Notes: a model not told the origin generated them from the sequence alone. A stretch of DNA of 17,706 bases from Oscillospiraceae bacterium (GCA_902791885.1 CADAXO010000025.1:1-17706), one strand, 5' to 3'. Shown: positions 1-7,106, numbered from the stretch's first letter. Translations and numbers: made by a program.

Positions 1-156
1 CTCTTCGTCCAGAACATCGTTTTCTTCCAGTGCGTAATCAGAGAACAGTTCCATCATACGATCGACATCTTCATCCTCGATACATTCAAGTATCTCATCC
101 AACAACTGATTCTTTCCGAAGCTTTCTGCACTGTCCTTATGTTTTATCGAATCAAG
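1..156 (-). CDS. Partial acidic soluble domain (DUF5104-like), no start codon seen, probably frameshifted from the upstream membrane gene
   Basis: On the minus strand an open frame runs off the left edge. Translation begins LDSIKHKDSAESFGKN and continues with a very acidic helical stretch (LLDEILECIEDEDVDRMMEL, then FSDYALEEN). The pattern of a helix ending in an E/D-rich turn followed by an F-S motif resembles the start of DUF5104-type domains; this is a weak match by eye. The frame opens after a TGA at 157-159 and has no ATG before the tandem Met codons well inside the domain. It directly follows the last codons of the three-helix membrane protein (152-490) in the +1 frame. Skipping one base at 157 would fuse the two into one protein with membrane anchor plus soluble domain. 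Either a single-base indel split one gene, or a weak start codon (for example TTG at 105) is used. Confidence 0.5.
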
Positions 157-490
157 TCATTATTGCCATAGCTGATAGGAATAAGAAAGCGATAAAACCT
201 ATTGCCAAACCGGCTCCGGCAAACGCAACAGATATACCGATGGTTCTTGACTTATTCTTTTGCTTTACCAGTGCCATTATCCACAAAACCGAAAGTACAA
301 CAAAGACAATAAAGCAGATTAAACAGGTTACTGCTGATATCGGAAAGAAAACCGGATGCTCATCAGCCTTATTAGATGCAGTCAAGCTGAGCCACGCCGT
401 AAACATAAAGAATCCAAAGGACGAGACTATTCCCATTATTGAAGAATAGACATACATACGGATTCTTCCTGAATCTTTATTATCGCTCAT
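152..490 (-). CDS. Small three-helix membrane protein, possibly the N-terminal part of a split gene
   Basis: The 112-aa product starts MSDNKDSGRIRM and has three hydrophobic segments, at about residues 12-35, 48-75 and 83-111. A short charged loop (KQKNKSR) lies between the second and third, and the protein ends inside the third segment. Ending at the last residue of a membrane helix is unusual and fits the idea that translation should continue into the acidic frame at 1-156. The start is supported by GGAG eight bases upstream. The ATG overlaps the stop of the preceding TPR-like gene (ATGA), which suggests translational coupling. No family is recognised. Confidence 0.65.
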   Translation of the reverse strand: MSDNKDSGRIRMYVYSSIMGIVSSFGFFMFTAWLSLTASNKADEHPVFFPISAVTCLICFIVFVVLSVLWIMALVKQKNKSRTIGISVAFAGAGLAIGFIAFLFLSAMAIMT

Positions 491-681
491 CTTATTTCTC
501 CAATATTTAGTAGTTTCTCTTTTGCAAACGTCTTATATTTTGTATCACCGCCAAGATCATATGCAACCTGAAGGTATTCCTTTGCTCTTTCCGGTTCTCC
601 CTTCAAGATAAGCAATCTTCCCAATGAGTACGAATAACTGACTTGTGACAATGGCTTAATTGGTTTGATTGTGTCCATCAT
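487..681 (-). CDS. Short TPR-like protein
   Basis: This 64-aa product contains one recognisable tetratricopeptide-style helix pair: YSYSLGRLLILKGEPERAKE followed by YLQVAYDLGGDTKYKTFAKE. The G/A pattern and the GGDTKY turn are typical of a C-terminal TPR. The start shown (tandem ATG) has no clear ribosome binding site. The gene lies 23 bases after the small membrane gene 705-941 and overlaps the next gene by four bases (ATGA). It could be a genuine small adaptor, or the remaining tail of a longer TPR protein whose front was lost. Its function is unknown. Confidence 0.5.
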   Translation of the reverse strand: MMDTIKPIKPLSQVSYSYSLGRLLILKGEPERAKEYLQVAYDLGGDTKYKTFAKEKLLNIGEIR

Positions 682-704
682 ATCAATTGCGGTTAGCTTG
701 TTTT

Positions 705-941
705 TCAGATCCAGCCGAAGTATTCCCCTATCAGGGTGAACAAAAACGGCAGATTCAGAATACCGCCAACGGTAACGATAATGGATACGATACCGAGAGG
801 ACCGAATTTCTTACTCTTTCCGCTCTTTACTCTTTTGACCCATATGATGTCCAGGATGATCGGAGGGGCGATGATAACGAGCGCATAAGCGACCAGAATG
901 AAGATAACGAGTCCTTCCAAAACTATAAAACCTCTGTCCAT
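705..941 (-). CDS. Small two-helix membrane protein
   Basis: The 78-aa product starts MDRGFIVLEGLVIFILVAYA. It has a first hydrophobic helix at about residues 5-34, a basic cytoplasmic-type loop (WVKRVKSGKSKK), and a second hydrophobic segment at about 48-73. The positive loop between the helices predicts a hairpin with both ends outside. GGAG and GAGGGG sequences just upstream of the ATG support the start. It follows the PAS gene by 28 bases on the same strand. No family is recognised. Confidence 0.65.
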   Translation of the reverse strand: MDRGFIVLEGLVIFILVAYALVIIAPPIILDIIWVKRVKSGKSKKFGPLGIVSIIVTVGGILNLPFLFTLIGEYFGWI

Positions 942-969
942 TCCCCTCTGCTCCTATATCGTTGAAAGA

Positions 970-1347
970 TTACGTAATATCGTACATCTTCATGGTCTCG
1001 CGGTTACGGTACTCATGTTTCTCATAATAACCGATCAGATCACCTTCCTCATTTCTGAGGGCAACCATATATACATCTTTGTTTTCTTTTTGGTTATAGA
1101 AGGTATAGACAATATTGTTGTCTTTTGAAGACTTGAACCAGTCCAGCACCTTAAGGATCATTTCACTGGATTTCTCATTATGGCAGTTCAACAGACTCTT
1201 GCCCATTAGTTCTTTTCCGCCCCACTTCTCATAGCGTTCTACCGCAACAGGGTTCATATAGATAATGGTATGTTCCAGGTCACAGATAACCACTGCTGCC
1301 CTTTCGGCTTCAAGAACACTTTTGTATATTTCATTTATATCCGTCAT
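970..1347 (-). CDS. Stand-alone PAS-domain protein
   Basis: The 125-aa product is essentially one PAS fold. Residues ~5-25 form the N-cap helix, followed by the strand pair AAVVICDLEHTIIYMNPVA. Next come the GKSLLNCHN turn, a long helix (residues ~58-72) and the C-terminal strands NIVYTFYNQKENKDVYMVAL and GDLIGYYEKHEY. The FYNxKENxxVY stretch resembles the PAS domains found at the end of DUF438 proteins and in small stand-alone Clostridia PAS proteins. Such domains bind a small ligand or cofactor and act as sensors. No output domain is attached, so it would have to signal through a partner or act as a ligand-binding protein. GGGGAA lies upstream of the ATG, and a TATAAT box is at 1388-1393 (minus) without a convincing -35. 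Confidence 0.85.
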   Translation of the reverse strand: MTDINEIYKSVLEAERAAVVICDLEHTIIYMNPVAVERYEKWGGKELMGKSLLNCHNEKSSEMILKVLDWFKSSKDNNIVYTFYNQKENKDVYMVALRNEEGDLIGYYEKHEYRNRETMKMYDIT

Positions 1348-1400
1348 ATTAGAATTCCCCGTTAACTCTTCTTAAATCTTCCGTTCCATTATACATAATA

Positions 1401-1424
1401 AACCGGAGGATCTCCCCTCCGGTT
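1401..1424 (-). terminator. Rho-independent terminator
   Basis: A perfect 9-bp stem (AACCGGAGG at 1401-1409 pairing with 1416-1424) encloses a 6-base loop. Read on the minus strand it is followed by TATTATGTATAAT, a moderately T-rich tail. It sits downstream of the cupin-to-TfoX group and the possible small gene at 1481-1633, and before the PAS gene, so it probably ends transcription coming from the right. Confidence 0.7.
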
Positions 1425-1480
1425 CTGATAATTGCATTAGTCCCGTTCCGCTGCTTATATCGCGCTGCGCACTAATGAGT

Positions 1481-1633
1481 TTAAAAATCGCTGTTGTGCT
1501 GCTGTATAAACGACATACATTGCTGCAGGTTTGACATTTTGCTTTGAAGGAGACGGTCATTAGGTGAATCAACAACTCCGCCTGCTGTCTTCTTCATATC
1601 TTTATTGTTGTCTTTTTTCTCGTTTATCTTCAA
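1481..1633 (-). CDS. Possible small protein (50 aa, TTG start)
   Basis: A 50-codon frame starts at a TTG with GGGGGT seven bases upstream (1641-1646 on the plus strand). This is a strong ribosome binding site of the same type as that of the TfoX gene. The product is polar, Lys/Asn rich at the start (KINEKKDNNKDMKKTAGG) and ends in a Gln-rich helix (LQQCMSFIQQHNSDF). It has no membrane segment, signal peptide or recognised family. The hairpin terminator at 1401-1424 lies 56 bases past its stop. A longer reading from an ATG at 1720 is possible but lacks a comparable binding site. The main support is the binding site and terminator, so the call is tentative. Confidence 0.35.
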   Translation of the reverse strand: MKINEKKDNNKDMKKTAGGVVDSPNDRLLQSKMSNLQQCMSFIQQHNSDF

Positions 1634-1785
1634 TTTTATTACCCCCAATATTCTGTGATTAATCTGTAATTCATCAATCACAAACTCATTATCAGTCAGG
1701 GGATAATCAGAACCAATCAATAATGTTTACGGGATATGGTGCTTAAGCAACACTCAGCAGGCTTTTTGTCGCTGGCAAAAAAGGC
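1634..1785. other. Intergenic stretch after the TfoX gene
   Basis: This stretch joins the non-coding bases after 1347 with the small ORF and terminator into a roughly 440-base gap between clear genes. It holds the GGGGGT binding site for the possible small gene, a TGCTTAAGCA palindrome near 1739-1748, and an imperfect A/T-rich inverted repeat at about 1760-1785 just past the TfoX stop. That repeat could act as a weak terminator, but it is mismatched and has no T run beyond it. Nothing else is seen. Confidence 0.4.
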
Positions 1786-2091
1786 TCATTTCGCTTTCTT
1801 TTCGGGCAGTTCCGCATACATGCCTTGCAGTAATTCCGCAATCAGATCCTCATCCTCAAATCTGTCGAACACATGCATTAATGTTTTCGAGCCTTCATAA
1901 GGATAGCGCAGCTCGGATTCCGCAAGCAGTCTGTCCGATGCCGGCGTTCTCTTCAGAAACAGTTCGTTATCACAAATGTCACCTATCAGCTTACCGTTAA
2001 AATACACAAGATATCCGCCCATCATGGGTCTTATGACAATATCGCCGACTTTTGAAAAACTCTCGCGTACATATTCATTGAACTCATTCAC
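1786..2091 (-). CDS. TfoX N-terminal-domain protein
   Basis: The 101-aa product matches the TfoX/Sxy N-terminal domain over its whole length. The diagnostic core is RPMMGGYLVYFNGKLIGDI, followed by ELFLKRTPAS and a C-terminal helix (DLIAELLQGMYAELPEKK). In Gammaproteobacteria TfoX activates competence together with CRP through this domain plus a C-terminal domain. Small single-domain versions in Bacillota are of unknown role and should not be assumed to control competence. The start is GTG, supported by GGGGGTGA eight bases upstream. It is the last clear gene of the cupin / methyltransferase / DinB group, 56 bases after the DinB-like gene. Confidence 0.85.
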   Translation of the reverse strand: MNEFNEYVRESFSKVGDIVIRPMMGGYLVYFNGKLIGDICDNELFLKRTPASDRLLAESELRYPYEGSKTLMHVFDRFEDEDLIAELLQGMYAELPEKKAK

Positions 2092-2147
2092 TTTTAATCA
2101 CCCCCACAGCTGCCGCTCTGCCATCATTATGTTTGCTTAAGGATATC

Positions 2148-2672
2148 TTACTTTGTGACCTGACCTTTACGGTAGCGGCCGAAGAGGATGCCGTCGTCTA
2201 CATACTTGTCAGCCTGCGATACCCACATAGGGAACTCTCCCGTGGCAAGTGCAGTCTGACCGTTAAGCATGCCGGTATGAAAAGAAATATGTCTGAACTG
2301 ACGCAATACCAGTTCCATTCTTGTGTGCTCACAGTTCTCGGGACATTCGTAGAGCATCTCATCGGTTAAAGAATCGAGATAATCCAAAGTCTTCTTCTCA
2401 ACTTGATCGAGATACTCAAGAAGCTGCTCGTCCGAAAGCACAACATCACACGGCTTATCAGGATTATCGAGGCCCTCCTTGTGGAATGAAGGCTCCTCGT
2501 AAACACAGGGATTAATGAACCACTTATCTGCAGAGTGAACTGCGTGGTAAGCCCATCTCCAGCACGGCGCGCCGCAGCAGAGTGCATCTCTGTCATAAGT
2601 TCGTATGGATGTTCTTATATTCATGAAATTGGGTACAACCATGTCTTTGATTATCATGCAAAGCTCGTTCAT
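2148..2672 (-). CDS. DinB-like four-helix metalloprotein
   Basis: The 174-aa product has the layout of the DinB/YfiT superfamily. Long helices are present, with an early histidine pair in WRWAYHAVHSADKWF (H43, H46) and a later RQFRHISFHTGMLNGQ (H128, H132). The HxxxH motif plus an earlier His is the usual metal-binding triad. Members include thiol-dependent transferases (for example with bacillithiol) and proteins of unknown function. The substrate cannot be read from the sequence. GGAGG lies 8 bases before the ATG. It lies 24 bases after the methyltransferase gene, so the two are very likely co-transcribed. Confidence 0.8.
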   Translation of the reverse strand: MNELCMIIKDMVVPNFMNIRTSIRTYDRDALCCGAPCWRWAYHAVHSADKWFINPCVYEEPSFHKEGLDNPDKPCDVVLSDEQLLEYLDQVEKKTLDYLDSLTDEMLYECPENCEHTRMELVLRQFRHISFHTGMLNGQTALATGEFPMWVSQADKYVDDGILFGRYRKGQVTK

Positions 2673-2696
2673 ATTACGCCTCCGAAAAGGAAAAGA

Positions 2697-3323
2697 TTAA
2701 CTCTTCTTATTATAATCCAATCTGAGTAAAGCTTTGCCGTTGGGTAACGGCTCTTTATGAGACAGGATCTTCGAATAACCGATATCTTTCATTGCCTCAT
2801 CCAATTCAGATTCTTCCATCTGATGATGCACTTCATCCAACCGGTCAAACGAATGAAGATACGGTGAATCCGATACCCATTGTTTTGTATCAGTATTGAT
2901 CTGTATTACGCATGATACATAGTCAGGATCAACATTAACTACAGCATTCTTGAACACTTCATAACCGATATACTCGATAAGAAGATTGGCAATGATCAAT
3001 CCTGAGTGCGGGAGTTTATCCGATTCATTGATCAGATCGATCTTTATGCATCTGAGCACATCAGAGATTTCATCATACCGCTGTTCAACTACGCGCAAAT
3101 ATTCTTCGTTAATATCAACACCATAGACTGTACGGTACTTATTCCGGTCGACATGTTCCAAACCGTTGCCGCCGGCAATCCCGAACACGATCGCCGAATC
3201 GACCGGATAATCATTAAACTGCGACTTCATGATCATATTCATAGTCTGAAGCTGCTTAACAGAATCCAGCCTCATATGATTCTCATAATCATCAAGCTTT
3301 ATTTCTTCCCACGGATTATTCAT
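2697..3323 (-). CDS. Class I SAM-dependent methyltransferase
   Basis: The 208-aa product has a Rossmann methyltransferase core. Motif I is IVFGIAGGNGLEHV (about residues 45-58), with the glycine-rich AGGNG loop binding S-adenosylmethionine. Strand 2 is RTVYGVDINEEYL with the acidic residue for ribose contact, followed by CIKIDL (motif III region) and LIIANLLIEYIG (motif IV region). The N-terminal helix (residues 10-35) caps the site. It has no target-recognition domain, so it is probably a small-molecule methyltransferase; the substrate is unknown. Its ATG overlaps the end of the cupin gene by eight bases, with GAGGAGAGG as binding site, a strong sign of coupled expression. Confidence 0.8.
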   Translation of the reverse strand: MNNPWEEIKLDDYENHMRLDSVKQLQTMNMIMKSQFNDYPVDSAIVFGIAGGNGLEHVDRNKYRTVYGVDINEEYLRVVEQRYDEISDVLRCIKIDLINESDKLPHSGLIIANLLIEYIGYEVFKNAVVNVDPDYVSCVIQINTDTKQWVSDSPYLHSFDRLDEVHHQMEESELDEAMKDIGYSKILSHKEPLPNGKALLRLDYNKKS

Positions 3324-3666
3324 GTTCCTCTCCTCTTACTCTCTGCCCGCCGAAAGCATGTATCGATCTGGTACCCGCTTTTACACGTCCTCCCTGAAGG
3401 CTGCCCTTTGGAATAAACAATTCGTCTCCCGCGTGCAGAACGTGTTTCGTACCGTCTATGGTAACTATATATTCTCCTTCAACGCAAAGCATATACTCGT
3501 CGTAATCATGAGTGTGTTCCTTAGAGACACGGTCAGCCTTATAGGTCCAGAAAGCCATCTGACTTCCGTCATTTGCTGTGTAGTAGTACCCTTCTATGTC
3601 AGGTGTATTCTGCTGGGATGCGGGAATCTTATTCTCACCTCTAAACATAAACTCAGGAAAACCCAT
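3316..3666 (-). CDS. Single-domain cupin protein
   Basis: The 116-aa product is a small beta-barrel cupin. Motif 1 is HTHDYDEYMLCVEGEY, giving metal ligands H51, H53 and E57. Motif 2 is GDELFIPKGSLQGG, where the usual last His is replaced by Gln (Q91). With three standard ligands plus Gln it could still bind a metal, but the change argues for a binding or isomerase role rather than a typical dioxygenase. It is the first gene of the operon running through the methyltransferase, DinB-like and TfoX genes. Its ATG has AAGG upstream, and the promoter is at 3705-3733. Confidence 0.82.
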   Translation of the reverse strand: MGFPEFMFRGENKIPASQQNTPDIEGYYYTANDGSQMAFWTYKADRVSKEHTHDYDEYMLCVEGEYIVTIDGTKHVLHAGDELFIPKGSLQGGRVKAGTRSIHAFGGQRVRGEEHE

Positions 3667-3704
3667 AAGTAATACCTTCTTTAATCAATCAAAATCTACT
3701 GTTC

Positions 3705-3733
3705 ATTATAAAAACAGGCTCGGATTTCTCCAA
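3705..3733 (-). promoter_or_regulatory. Sigma-A-type promoter of the cupin operon
   Basis: On the minus strand TTGGAG (3728-3733) and a perfect TATAAT (3705-3710) are separated by 17 bases. The start of transcription would be near 3698, about 32 bases before the cupin ATG. The remaining stretch to the divergent gene at 3934 is A/T rich and probably also holds the promoter of that gene, but no single choice there is convincing. Confidence 0.6.
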
Positions 3734-3933
3734 GCCATAAGGATTAAAAAAGAGAAGGAACAAAAAACCAAATACCACAACAGGCTATCTTCTGACGTTC
3801 TACCGGTTTCTTCATATCTTTATTTAACGGTGGATTTATAATTATTATTTAATTTATGCTAATCATCTGTTCACATTACCTTCACGATACATTGTTAGAA
3901 TCGGGTTAACGATTAATTATAGTGAGGCATACT

Positions 3934-5682
3934 ATGTCCGAAGCTAAGGCACAAAGACACAGTGTATATGTATATCCCGGCATTCCCGAAAGGGAGCCAC
4001 TCATAGACGGAATAAAATCGAACGAGTTATTAAGAAGGCTCGTAGAGATTACTCACGGAACCCAAAAATACGACAGACCTGCTTATGTAAAGGTGATCCA
4101 CGATATTGGCGAAGCGTATCATCTGTCGAAGGGTGTATCCGAGTTTTATCAGAACACCGTCAATGAACGTCTCGGAGACGGTGAATACTTCTGTGATTTT
4201 GATGACGGCAAGGAAAGCATTCTGTTTTACAGACTCCGTATTCAGCCTGAGTCAGGAGTCGTAATTACGGCTTCTCTGTTTTCAGAGGAAGAGAATATCG
4301 AACTCTACTCTAAAGAAGACATAAGAAATCTCGGACTTATGCTCCATGTCATCACTTCGTTTATCGCACGTGAGAGACTTCAGAGGACTATAGAGAGAAT
4401 GGTATTCCACGACGATCTCGGTCTTCCGAATTTCCGCGCATTTATTAGATTCCTGTCGCGCCTTAACGAGCAGAACAAGCTTCCCGGTATGGTCGCGGTC
4501 CATCTCGATCTTCACAACTTCACTATGGTCAACAACGATATCGGACGTAAGAACGGTGACATCGTTCTTCAGAATTACAGCAGGATGCTTGAGGAGGCAG
4601 GAGGTGAACAAAGCTGCTTCGGAAGGCTCGGCGGCGATAAATTCGTAGGAATCTTCCCTGCTGAGAATGAGGAGGCTGTTGTTAAAGTCCTTGCGGGCGT
4701 AGCTGTACCCTACGGAGAGAACGGAGAACGCAAGATATTTGTTTCTGCGGGCGCCGGAATCTATCGGCTGCCTCCTGACTTCGTACTCCATTCACATGGC
4801 GATATCATGAACCGTACAACAATGGCATCGATGGTCGCGAAAAGACGCGATGAAGGAGCCATCGTCTATTACGATAAGAGCATGGAGATCTATAATAATA
4901 AGATGAAGCAGTTCCAAAAGAGGTTCCGTGAATCTCTTGAGAACGAAGACTTCAAGGTTCTCTATCAGCCCAAGGTAGACATCAGAACCAACGAGATCAT
5001 CGGAGCTGAGGCGTTAAGCCGCTGGCTTACAGACGGCAAACTCGTTCTTCCCGCTGAATTCATTCCGATCCTGGAGCAGAATACCGATATCTGTGCATTG
5101 GATTTCTATATGCTGAACCGCGCCTGCATGGATATAAGGAGAAGACTTGATGAGGGCAAGAATGCTGTCAGAATTTCAGTCAACTTCTCTAGAAAACATC
5201 TTCTTGATATGACGCTTCTTGAGCGCATCCTTAAGACGATCGACGATAACAACGTACCTCATAAATACATAGAGATCGAGCTTACGGAAACTACAACAGA
5301 CGTTCAGTTCCGCGATCTTAAGCGTATCGTTGCAGGTCTCAATGAGGCGGGTATTAATACCGCTGTCGATGACTTCGGTGTCGGTTATTCCTCCATGAAT
5401 CTCATCCGCGAGATCCCTTGGAACGTTCTCAAAGTTGACCGCTGTTTCCTTCCTACGGATGACGGAGATGAGAGAACACGTAAGGCGACTCTTCTTATGT
5501 TTAAGCACGTTGTCTCCATGGCACACGAGCTTGGAATGGAATGCGTTGTCGAAGGAGTAGAGACACAGAATCAGATAGATATTCTCCGCGAGAATGACTG
5601 CGAGATAGCTCAGGGATTCTATTTCGACAAACCGCTTTCCCCCGAAGAGTTTGAAGCGAGATTGGATAAGAAGTTCTATTAA
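3934..5682 (+). CDS. Degenerate GGDEF / intact EAL protein, probable c-di-GMP phosphodiesterase
   Basis: The 582-aa cytoplasmic protein has a GAF/PAS-like sensor region (about residues 20-145), a GGDEF domain (about 150-310) and an EAL domain (about 325-578). The GGDEF signature is GGDKF (233-237): the metal- and substrate-binding acidic residue is Lys, and no RxxD inhibitory site precedes it, so cyclase activity is unlikely. The EAL domain looks complete: EALSRW (E359), the Asn of ISVNFSRKH, IELTETTTD, the paired Asp in DDFGVGYSS, KVDRCFL, VVEGVET and AQGFYFDKPLS. Known biochemistry of the family predicts c-di-GMP hydrolysis, with the degenerate GGDEF perhaps sensing GTP. An upstream GTG at 3922 is in frame, but GAGG six bases before the ATG at 3934 supports the later start. 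There are no membrane segments. Confidence 0.9.
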   Translation: MSEAKAQRHSVYVYPGIPEREPLIDGIKSNELLRRLVEITHGTQKYDRPAYVKVIHDIGEAYHLSKGVSEFYQNTVNERLGDGEYFCDFDDGKESILFYRLRIQPESGVVITASLFSEEENIELYSKEDIRNLGLMLHVITSFIARERLQRTIERMVFHDDLGLPNFRAFIRFLSRLNEQNKLPGMVAVHLDLHNFTMVNNDIGRKNGDIVLQNYSRMLEEAGGEQSCFGRLGGDKFVGIFPAENEEAVVKVLAGVAVPYGENGERKIFVSAGAGIYRLPPDFVLHSHGDIMNRTTMASMVAKRRDEGAIVYYDKSMEIYNNKMKQFQKRFRESLENEDFKVLYQPKVDIRTNEIIGAEALSRWLTDGKLVLPAEFIPILEQNTDICALDFYMLNRACMDIRRRLDEGKNAVRISVNFSRKHLLDMTLLERILKTIDDNNVPHKYIEIELTETTTDVQFRDLKRIVAGLNEAGINTAVDDFGVGYSSMNLIREIPWNVLKVDRCFLPTDDGDERTRKATLLMFKHVVSMAHELGMECVVEGVETQNQIDILRENDCEIAQGFYFDKPLSPEEFEARLDKKFY

Positions 5683-5708
5683 ATCACTCTGCCACATGAT
5701 TGCCGTAA

Positions 5709-5743
5709 ATTTAGTTTGATAATCAAACTAAATGATATATGAT
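5709..5743 (+). promoter_or_regulatory. Promoter overlapped by a perfect 25-bp operator-like dyad
   Basis: ATTTAGTTTGAT (5709-5720) and its exact reverse complement ATCAAACTAAAT (5722-5733) flank a single central A. TTGATA (5716-5721), inside the dyad, is 16 bases from TATGAT (5738-5743). Together they form a plausible -35/-10 pair for the membrane gene starting at 5772, which has a GGAGGTGA site at 5759-5766. The stem has little GC and no T tail, so a terminator role is unlikely. A dyad covering the -35 box is the normal arrangement for a repressor operator; the length and symmetry would suit a MarR- or TetR-type dimer (inference). Confidence 0.65.
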
Positions 5744-5771
5744 GTGTTTAAACAGATTGGAGGTGACCATT

Positions 5772-6428
5772 ATGTGGAAGAAGACAACTGTTCATATCCT
5801 ATACGGAATCAAGATAATCGCATTATGGTGCCTGATCGCCAATCTGACCATCTTCGGATTTAACCTGGTCCGGGAATTCAAGGCAAATGTAACGGTAGAA
5901 AACGCCGTCCTTATGGAAGAGTACTACGACTATTATCCCGGCGAAAGGGCGGCCTTCGATGCTGATTTGGGCGGCAGATCAGTTGTGCTGCTCACCCCTC
6001 CCGACAAGCAGGTCGGCGATACAGTACAGGTGATACTCAGAGACGGCAGTATCTTTAAGACCGTTTGGACTGACGATGATTATAGGTACACTACGGTACC
6101 CGGCAGGATCTCTATCGCGCTCTCGAAAAGCTGGCAGGAGGCGATTTTCACGGAAGCTGCAGTGTTCGTCCTCTTTTCGCTGGTGCTCATAAAGCAGGGA
6201 AAGCAGATCAGGAGCACATATCCTGTCCTTACATGCGTGACACATATACTCGGAGTGATTGCCGCAATTGCGACACTTTTCTTCTGGATGATAGGTGTCG
6301 ACAACAACACATGGGAAGGCTTCGGCCAAATGATTATGGCGTTCTGCTCATTCACCGCCTATGCGGCAGTCATGTTTATCGTGTGGGTCATCAGAACCAT
6401 CTGTAAGAACGCACCTGCACGATCCTGA
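5772..6428 (+). CDS. Membrane protein with an extracytoplasmic domain, unknown function
   Basis: The 218-aa product starts MWKKTTVHILYG after an ideal GGAGGTGA site, in preference to in-frame ATGs from 5739. It has a first membrane helix at about residues 10-32, a soluble domain at about 35-118, and three further helices at about 122-140, 151-174 and 185-208. The soluble part includes KQVGDTVQVILRDGS, which recalls the strand-turn-strand pattern of DUF3592-like membrane proteins; this is only a resemblance. The transcript leader would be about 20 bases and controlled by the dyad promoter just upstream. It converges with the minus-strand gene ending at 6468. Confidence 0.75.
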   Translation: MWKKTTVHILYGIKIIALWCLIANLTIFGFNLVREFKANVTVENAVLMEEYYDYYPGERAAFDADLGGRSVVLLTPPDKQVGDTVQVILRDGSIFKTVWTDDDYRYTTVPGRISIALSKSWQEAIFTEAAVFVLFSLVLIKQGKQIRSTYPVLTCVTHILGVIAAIATLFFWMIGVDNNTWEGFGQMIMAFCSFTAYAAVMFIVWVIRTICKNAPARS

Positions 6429-6438
6429 TATTGGGGAT

Positions 6439-6466
6439 AAAAAAACTTAACCAGTCTGACTGAATC
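6439..6466 (-). terminator. Weak terminator candidate for the 6468-7097 gene
   Basis: Read on the minus strand, a short CAGT-CAG-ACTG hairpin (6452-6462) is followed by seven T residues (A run at 6439-6445 on the plus strand). The stem is only four to five pairs, so the call rests mainly on the T run and the position just past the stop. Confidence 0.35.
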
Positions 6467-6467
6467 G

Positions 6468-7097
6468 TCATGAAAACATTGTCATCCAATAATCATCATC
6501 TTCGCTGAATCTGCCGTCGAGCACTCCTTCACGGGTAAAGTCCACGCCATCGCATCTGTCCGAGAACTTCTCATAGAAATCCCGCCTGTCTGAAACTTCC
6601 ATATAGAAATCGTATATGAACTGCATATTGTATTTATCTGCAATAACGAGTCTTAACTTAAAGCGTTCCAGTTCGTACTCTTCTTCGCCCTCAAACTCGC
6701 TGACGTAAGACGGATCATAAGGAGTATCGATTCCGCGGTCTTCCGCATACTGCTCCCAGGGCATCTGCCACAGATTGCATATGACATATTTCGATATGCG
6801 TTCCAGAGGAAGTATCTCCTGTCCCGGCAGGATAAAGTAGTTTTCCGTAAGGATCACAGCCTTGTCATAAGATGTGTTTCTTACTTGATAGATCTCGGGA
6901 CTGTCACTAAGCTCACTGTAAAGCTCATCGTAACCGTACTCTTCTATGCGGCTCTCGTAAAACGACTTCTCCGGAACATCCTTCTTCTTGAAAAGCTTCG
7001 CGAAAAAGCCGCGTTCTTCATCTTCCTCATAGTTCGACGCTCTGCCTGACACGGGCTGCGGAAGTATCAACGGAATATCTATAGTCTCAAGACGCAC
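6468..7097 (-). CDS. Unrecognised acidic cytoplasmic protein
   Basis: The 209-aa product starts (M)RLETIDIPLILPQPVSG. It has an acidic linker, a short amphipathic basic patch (GFFAKLFKKKD, about residues 30-40), then a mostly beta-looking region with many aromatic and acidic residues (NYFILPGQEILPLERISKY; FIYDFYMEVSDRRDF). No membrane segment or signal peptide is seen. A longer frame from a TTG at 7154 exists, but that stretch contains a TATAAT box (7128-7133). AAGGAG (7107-7112) lies nine bases before a GTG at 7097, so the shorter form is preferred. No family is recognised. A PH-like or YokE-like fold is possible but unproven. Confidence 0.75.
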   Translation of the reverse strand: MRLETIDIPLILPQPVSGRASNYEEDEERGFFAKLFKKKDVPEKSFYESRIEEYGYDELYSELSDSPEIYQVRNTSYDKAVILTENYFILPGQEILPLERISKYVICNLWQMPWEQYAEDRGIDTPYDPSYVSEFEGEEEYELERFKLRLVIADKYNMQFIYDFYMEVSDRRDFYEKFSDRCDGVDFTREGVLDGRFSEDDDYWMTMFS

Positions 7098-7106
7098 GGT
7101 ATTACA

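Noticed and set aside
30..449. Plus-strand open frame of 139 codons at the left edge
   Set aside because: It is antisense to the three-helix membrane gene and the acidic domain, both of which have better coding features and upstream signals.
1372..1575. Minus-strand open frame of 67 codons
   Set aside because: It spans the terminator hairpin, lacks a binding site, and has no recognisable composition.
5709..5733. Terminator for the GGDEF-EAL gene
   Set aside because: The stem is A/T rich with a one-base loop and no T tail, and a promoter overlaps it.
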